Shown: positions 7,435-10,602 of the stretch, in pieces
Layout: each line of letters begins with the position of its first letter
How positions within the stretch are numbered: the stretch's first letter is position 1
Assembly (NCBI GenBank): GCA_004369085.1
Contig: ML210558.1
Span: 5,531-16,132 of the forward strand
Length of the DNA: 10,602 nt
Direction of reading: 5' to 3'
Source of the DNA: Coprinopsis marcescibilis
Lineage: Eukaryota; Basidiomycota; Agaricomycetes; Agaricales; Psathyrellaceae
Program-made: the position numbers and the translations under genes
The notes under the pieces: model-generated
Seen by the model: the letters and a program-made list of their open reading frames with translations, nothing else
Told to the model about the DNA's origin: nothing
Database searches by the model: none

Positions 7435-7653
7435 GACTTTGTAGAACTGAAGAGTGGAGCTCTACTGAAAGAGAGGACCAACAAGTAATTGAGAAGCGGA
7501 AATTGGGAGGAAAAGATATCAATCTTATCGCAATATCGCCGAAAACGCACATGACTCATCAACTTTACTTTTATGGAAACCAAGGGAGGATCGCAGGTCC
7601 TCAGCAACGCAAAATAGTATATGCTCTCTGTTGATGTACACTCCTAAGACTAT
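7435..7653 (-). promoter_or_regulatory. Promoter/leader region of the KDZ gene
   Basis: The 219 bp between the KDZ start and the end of the next gene on the same strand. On the minus strand it has pyrimidine-rich tracts (CCTCTCTTTCAG and similar) just before the ATG, common in fungal leaders. No clear TATA box. It would also hold the terminator of the upstream gene and perhaps the left end of the KDZ element. Confidence 0.4.
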
Positions 7654-8441
7654 CTACTGCATAACTGCCAGTCCGTAATCCCACTCGTCACCATTAACCC
7701 TCCCAGTAATCCCAACAGCCCTTGCATGCTTGCTCTCGATATAGGAGGCCCACGCAGCCTCATAGGGGCCATCGTGTCCATGGAGCAATCCATGCTCACC
7801 AAGTTTCTCGACTAGTTTCGCGGCCCAAGGGCTATGCGAGATTAGGCACAGCAGATTGATTAAGTCAGAGATTCACTTACTAGCTGGAATAGACCCCCGT
7901 GGCACGCCCCTTAGTTACGATGTAGAACTTCTTGGCATTCTTGTTCAAGGCGGGAGGGATAGCCCAGGTAGAATGATCTTCTTCTTCAAGTTCCTCAACG
8001 TCTTCTTGGGAAAGTTTGGCCTGCATCTCAAAGATGAGCTCCACTAAGTGGCTGTTGGTGTCAGCCAAGTTACGGACTTCGGCCGTGAGCTTGTTGATCT
8101 CGACCCGCTGAAGGTCCATCTCGGCGTCAACCACGTCTCTGAGGGATCGGACCTCAGAAGAAACCTGTTCGAAGCTCCAAGATACATCCTGGCAAAGCGA
8201 AGCGATGGCGTCGAGCACAGACGCCAGTTGCTGTGCCACGTGCCCGTCTGGTTCACCAGTACTTATGGCTTGATAGCGAGGAGGAGGGGTTCGTGCTAAG
8301 TATTCTTGTTAAGAAGAATTGAGAACACCTGGGAGTAGACTTCTCACCTTCACTGGCAGAAGCCTCAGAGGTAAGTCGTTCGATTCTGATAATACCCAGA
8401 GAAGAGCGAGAGTTGCCTGCGGGTGCGGCAATGCGACGCAT
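7654..8441 (-). CDS. Coiled-coil protein with viroplasmin-like motif, 228 aa, three exons
   Basis: Start ATG at 8441 in ACCACCATG, a good fungal context. Exons are 8441-8348, 8295-7881 and 7831-7654; introns of 52 and 49 bp have GTGAGA..TTAG and GTAAGT..ATAG ends, and phases agree. Without the second splice the frame would hit a TAG exactly at the donor. Residues 1-50 are basic and Ser/Pro-rich (EARTPPPRYQAISTGEPDG). Residues about 55-128 form a long amphipathic helix likely to be a coiled coil (FEQVSSEVRSLRDVVDAEM), followed by an acidic patch (EDVEELEEED). From about 153, KKFYIVTKGRATGVYSS resembles the start of the Cauli_VI/viroplasmin fold found at the N-terminus of RNase H1, which binds RNA/DNA hybrids; the rest (DGPYEAAWASYIESK) is divergent. 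No RNase H domain follows. Function unknown; nucleic-acid binding is inferred. Confidence 0.78.
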
Positions 8442-8638
8442 GGTGGTAAGTGAAAAGAAACAAATGTACGTTCCGAAAAGAGATTGTGCGGAAGACAAAC
8501 AGAAAAAAACAGCCTAATTTCCAGAAATATAAAAAGAAAAAAGGTGGTCTGCCACGGAGCCACGTCTCATTCGCTCCTTTTTTTTCTGTTCAAAACATTC
8601 AGCACTGTCTTTACCGACCTCACTATCTCATACTCACC
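8442..8638. promoter_or_regulatory. Divergent promoter between the viroplasmin-like and IKxWFxN genes
   Basis: These 197 bp separate two head-to-head start codons. A TATAAAAA lies at 8528-8535, about 110 bp before the plus-strand ATG, and a CT-rich tract (CTCCTTTTTTTTCTG) near 8574-8588 precedes that start. The minus-strand direction is also pyrimidine-rich. The shared space suggests possible co-expression. Confidence 0.55.
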
Positions 8639-10232
8639 ATGCCAGCTCCATCAATCTTGACCAACGATGAACAGCAATGGGCAATGCGCCATGTGAAGCT
8701 CTTTAGCAACTGTCAGGCCGAGAAATCTCTTCCAACGAAGTTCTGGCCCTTTGTCTATGGGGAGTACTTCAAGAAATTTGGACTTCGCCCACCAACGAAA
8801 CTCGAAATCGAAGCCAAGAAAATCCTGAAGGCGAAGACATGCACGGAGGAGGCTGCGAAGCTTGCTCAAGCCTCTATCAAAGCGAAACGAGAGCTGGTTA
8901 GTATGCTGTTACTACTTGTTCTCTGAGAGTTACTCACGGCAACCTATTAGCAAATCAAAACCTGGTTTACGAACTACAACCGGTGCCAAGGGGCCATTTC
9001 CGTTACCACAACGTCGGCCTCAGCCACCTCACGCAATGCAAAGACCCAGACACTCGATGTGACCCTCAAGAAGCCTCCGCAAGCTTGGCAAGCTTATTGG
9101 AAGCTTAGAGAGGGGACTCTGTGGCCTCAGCTCAAGAAGGCCTGGGGTGCTGTGACCGACGAGCAGGTTAAGAAGTCAGGCAAGTTGGTGTTCATGTGCA
9201 AATGGGTCAACAAGCTCCTTGAAAAGGAGTCGCCCGAGGTCTTGAAGGAAGTCGAGACGCACCGCATTGCATTGACTGGCTGGGCACCGGCTGGGGAAAG
9301 CAAGAGTCAGCAAAACGCGCGCGTCAACGGGTGAGTTGTGACGTTGCTCAACCTCGCTTTTCTGGCCGTCAATCTTAGTTCTCATGCAACAGGGCCGTCG
9401 TGAAACTGCTGCAAACCATGCAGGAGGTGGCTGATGCGCTGTATTTCCAGACTGGATGGACGATCACCATCATCGCAGGCGGCCCCCTCCCTGAACAAGA
9501 TGGAAAGTTGAAGATGTATTTGTAAGTGGCCTTCTGGGAACCATAGTAGTTCACACACTTACCTCTGCTCATCGAACCTCTAGGTCTGCCTCTGGGCCCA
9601 GCAAAGGCGAGGAGTCGCTGCAGGATAGGCTGGGGCCCGAATACGAAACATCGATATCAAACACGTTCTCCCAGGGCCTAAGGGCTTTGTATGGTGGTAA
9701 GCAAACTCTTATCTTCTGTTCATCATTCATCATTGAGCTGTTTTCTCGCAGACGAAGACGCGCGAAAGAAGGAGTTGTCGCTCCATAAACGTGAAGACTG
9801 TGACTCACCTGAATCCGAAGAGGATGCTGGCAACGCGAGCGATGGCTCGATCCAGTTCCTCAGAAGTTCCAAGGAGTTGAAGAAGACCAATGTGTCAGAG
9901 AACGACTCTGTTAGCAAGTCTGTCAGCATCGTGAAGAAAGAGAAACGGGTCAGCGAGCCACACAGCGACACTGCTGAGTGAGTGTTTGTCATTGTTATGC
10001 TCAATCACGCGTCGACTCATGCTTGACCTGCAGTCCTTTGACCACGACATCGACCACCACATCATCTACCTCACTTGCGTCTTCCACTACTGGGGCCAAT
10101 TCAATCCCCCAGCATCCCTCCTCTTCTGAGACCCAGTCAATCCCCAAGACTGATTCCAAATCCTCTGCCAAGGCTCCTGCGCCACCTGTGGATGATGCCT
10201 CATCTTCAAGTGCCACGTCATCCAGAACTTGA
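8639..10232 (+). CDS. Basidiomycete family protein with IKxWFxN motif, 434 aa, six exons; function unknown
   Basis: Start ATG at 8639 (CTCACCATG). Exons are 8639-8896, 8951-9330, 9393-9521, 9584-9696, 9752-9977 and 10034-10232. Introns are 54-62 bp with GT..AG ends and matching phases. Residues 1-86 contain FWPFVYGEYFKKFGLRPPT, then a basic helix and IKTWFTNYNR at 88-97, resembling the recognition helix of a homeodomain-like fold. Next come PPQAWQAYWKL and a helical region up to EVLKEVETHR, then GWTITIIAGGP (234-244). This order recalls a large, poorly characterised family in Agaricomycetes, often in many copies. From about 300 the protein is low-complexity: Ser/Glu-rich, then Ser/Thr/Pro-rich. 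DNA binding is a guess from the WFxN motif. The TGA at 10230-10232 may be secondary, because coding-like sequence continues in frame after a further intron. Confidence 0.83.
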
Positions 10233-10525
10233 GGTAAGTTTGCAACTTATGACGATGTCAACCTTTTCTGACATATTAGCAGTGTCTATAGGTGCTGAGG
10301 TCAACAAGGAGCAGGCGAAAAATGAGGAGATAGTCGAGCAGGAGGACGATTCTGACGACACTGAGGAGACGACCAAGAAGGACGCCATTTGCAGAGATTG
10401 TGAACGAGGACGCCCCTGAAGAGACCACTGTGGACGCCAATGAAGAGGCCATCAACGACGCCGTTGAACCAACTACCGATGAAGAGCAGAAGGCCGGCAC
10501 TGAAGAACCGGTGTCGTCAAGATAA
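10233..10525 (+). pseudogene. Disrupted C-terminal extension of the IKxWFxN gene
   Basis: One base after the TGA a good donor GTAAGT begins at 10234, with acceptors at 10282 (TTAGCAG) or 10291 (CTATAG). Splicing at either keeps the frame of the preceding exon and enters an acidic stretch (GAEVNKEQAKNEEIVEQEDD) that reaches a TGA at 10417-10419. From about 10388 the acidic reading continues in a neighbouring frame (FAEIVNEDAPEETTVDANE) to TAA at 10523-10525. One nonsense change and one 1-base indel would explain the pattern. Alternatively the gene truly ends at 10232 and this is 3' UTR with a retained bias. Confidence 0.5.
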
Positions 10526-10602
10526 TAGTTATCTTCTGGGTTTCGGCGGAAGTGACCTTATTCAGCCTATTCCAGTTGTTGGGAAAAGGTCCTCTCAAAT
10601 AT
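10526..10602. other. 3' flank, nothing recognised
   Basis: Short non-coding end of the window after the last stop. A polyadenylation signal is not evident. Confidence 0.4.

Noticed and set aside
8253..8498. Minus-strand ORF at 8253-8498 as an independent gene
   Set aside because: Only its part from the ATG at 8441 to 8348 is coding, as exon 1 of the viroplasmin-like gene; the rest is promoter and intron.
9691..9981. Plus-strand ORFs at 9691-9981 and 9978-10232 as separate genes
   Set aside because: They are exons 5 and 6 of the spliced gene starting at 8639, extended into introns.

Overview
The window looks like transposon-rich nuclear DNA of a mushroom-forming basidiomycete (Agaricomycetes). 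Reasons: a chromodomain Ty3/Gypsy integrase, a CxC2-type KDZ (Kyakuja-Dileera-Zisupton) transposase with many short introns, and two further genes whose introns are 49-62 bp with GT..AG ends. No rRNA, tRNA, CRISPR array or bacterial-type gene was seen.

Layout. 1-1910 (minus strand): 3' end of a decayed Ty3/Gypsy element, with integrase core, chromodomain, a small downstream ORF and a possible LTR fragment at the left edge. 2088-2590: a 63-bp minisatellite of eight units. 2591-2853: nothing recognisable. 2854-7434 (minus): one long KDZ transposase gene. Its frame can be followed through about eleven exons. A 455-bp solo LTR with a 5-bp target duplication interrupts it at 4452-4906. It also carries one premature stop, a frame change in its acidic tail, an Asp-to-Asn change at the expected first catalytic residue, and a 51-bp in-frame tandem duplication. 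7654-8441 (minus): a three-exon gene for a 228-residue coiled-coil protein with a viroplasmin-like (Cauli_VI / RNase H1 N-terminal-like) motif. 8639-10232 (plus): a six-exon gene for a 434-residue protein of a basidiomycete family of unknown function with an IKxWFxN motif. Its likely C-terminal extension (10283-10525) is cut off by a stop and a frameshift.

How it fits together. The KDZ gene, the viroplasmin-like gene and the IKxWFxN gene sit close together: 219 bp between the first two, and a 197-bp divergent promoter between the last two. Whether the last two are host genes or cargo of a larger element cannot be decided here. A theme across the window is decay at CpG sites. Five variable positions of the minisatellite alternate CG/TG/CA, the only two differences between the 51-bp duplicates are CpG to CpA, and the KDZ Asp-to-Asn change and the stop codons can be explained by CpG transitions. 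This fits cytosine methylation or a RIP-like process acting on repeats. Intron and exon positions were read by eye from splice consensus, phase and family resemblance; no search was run.
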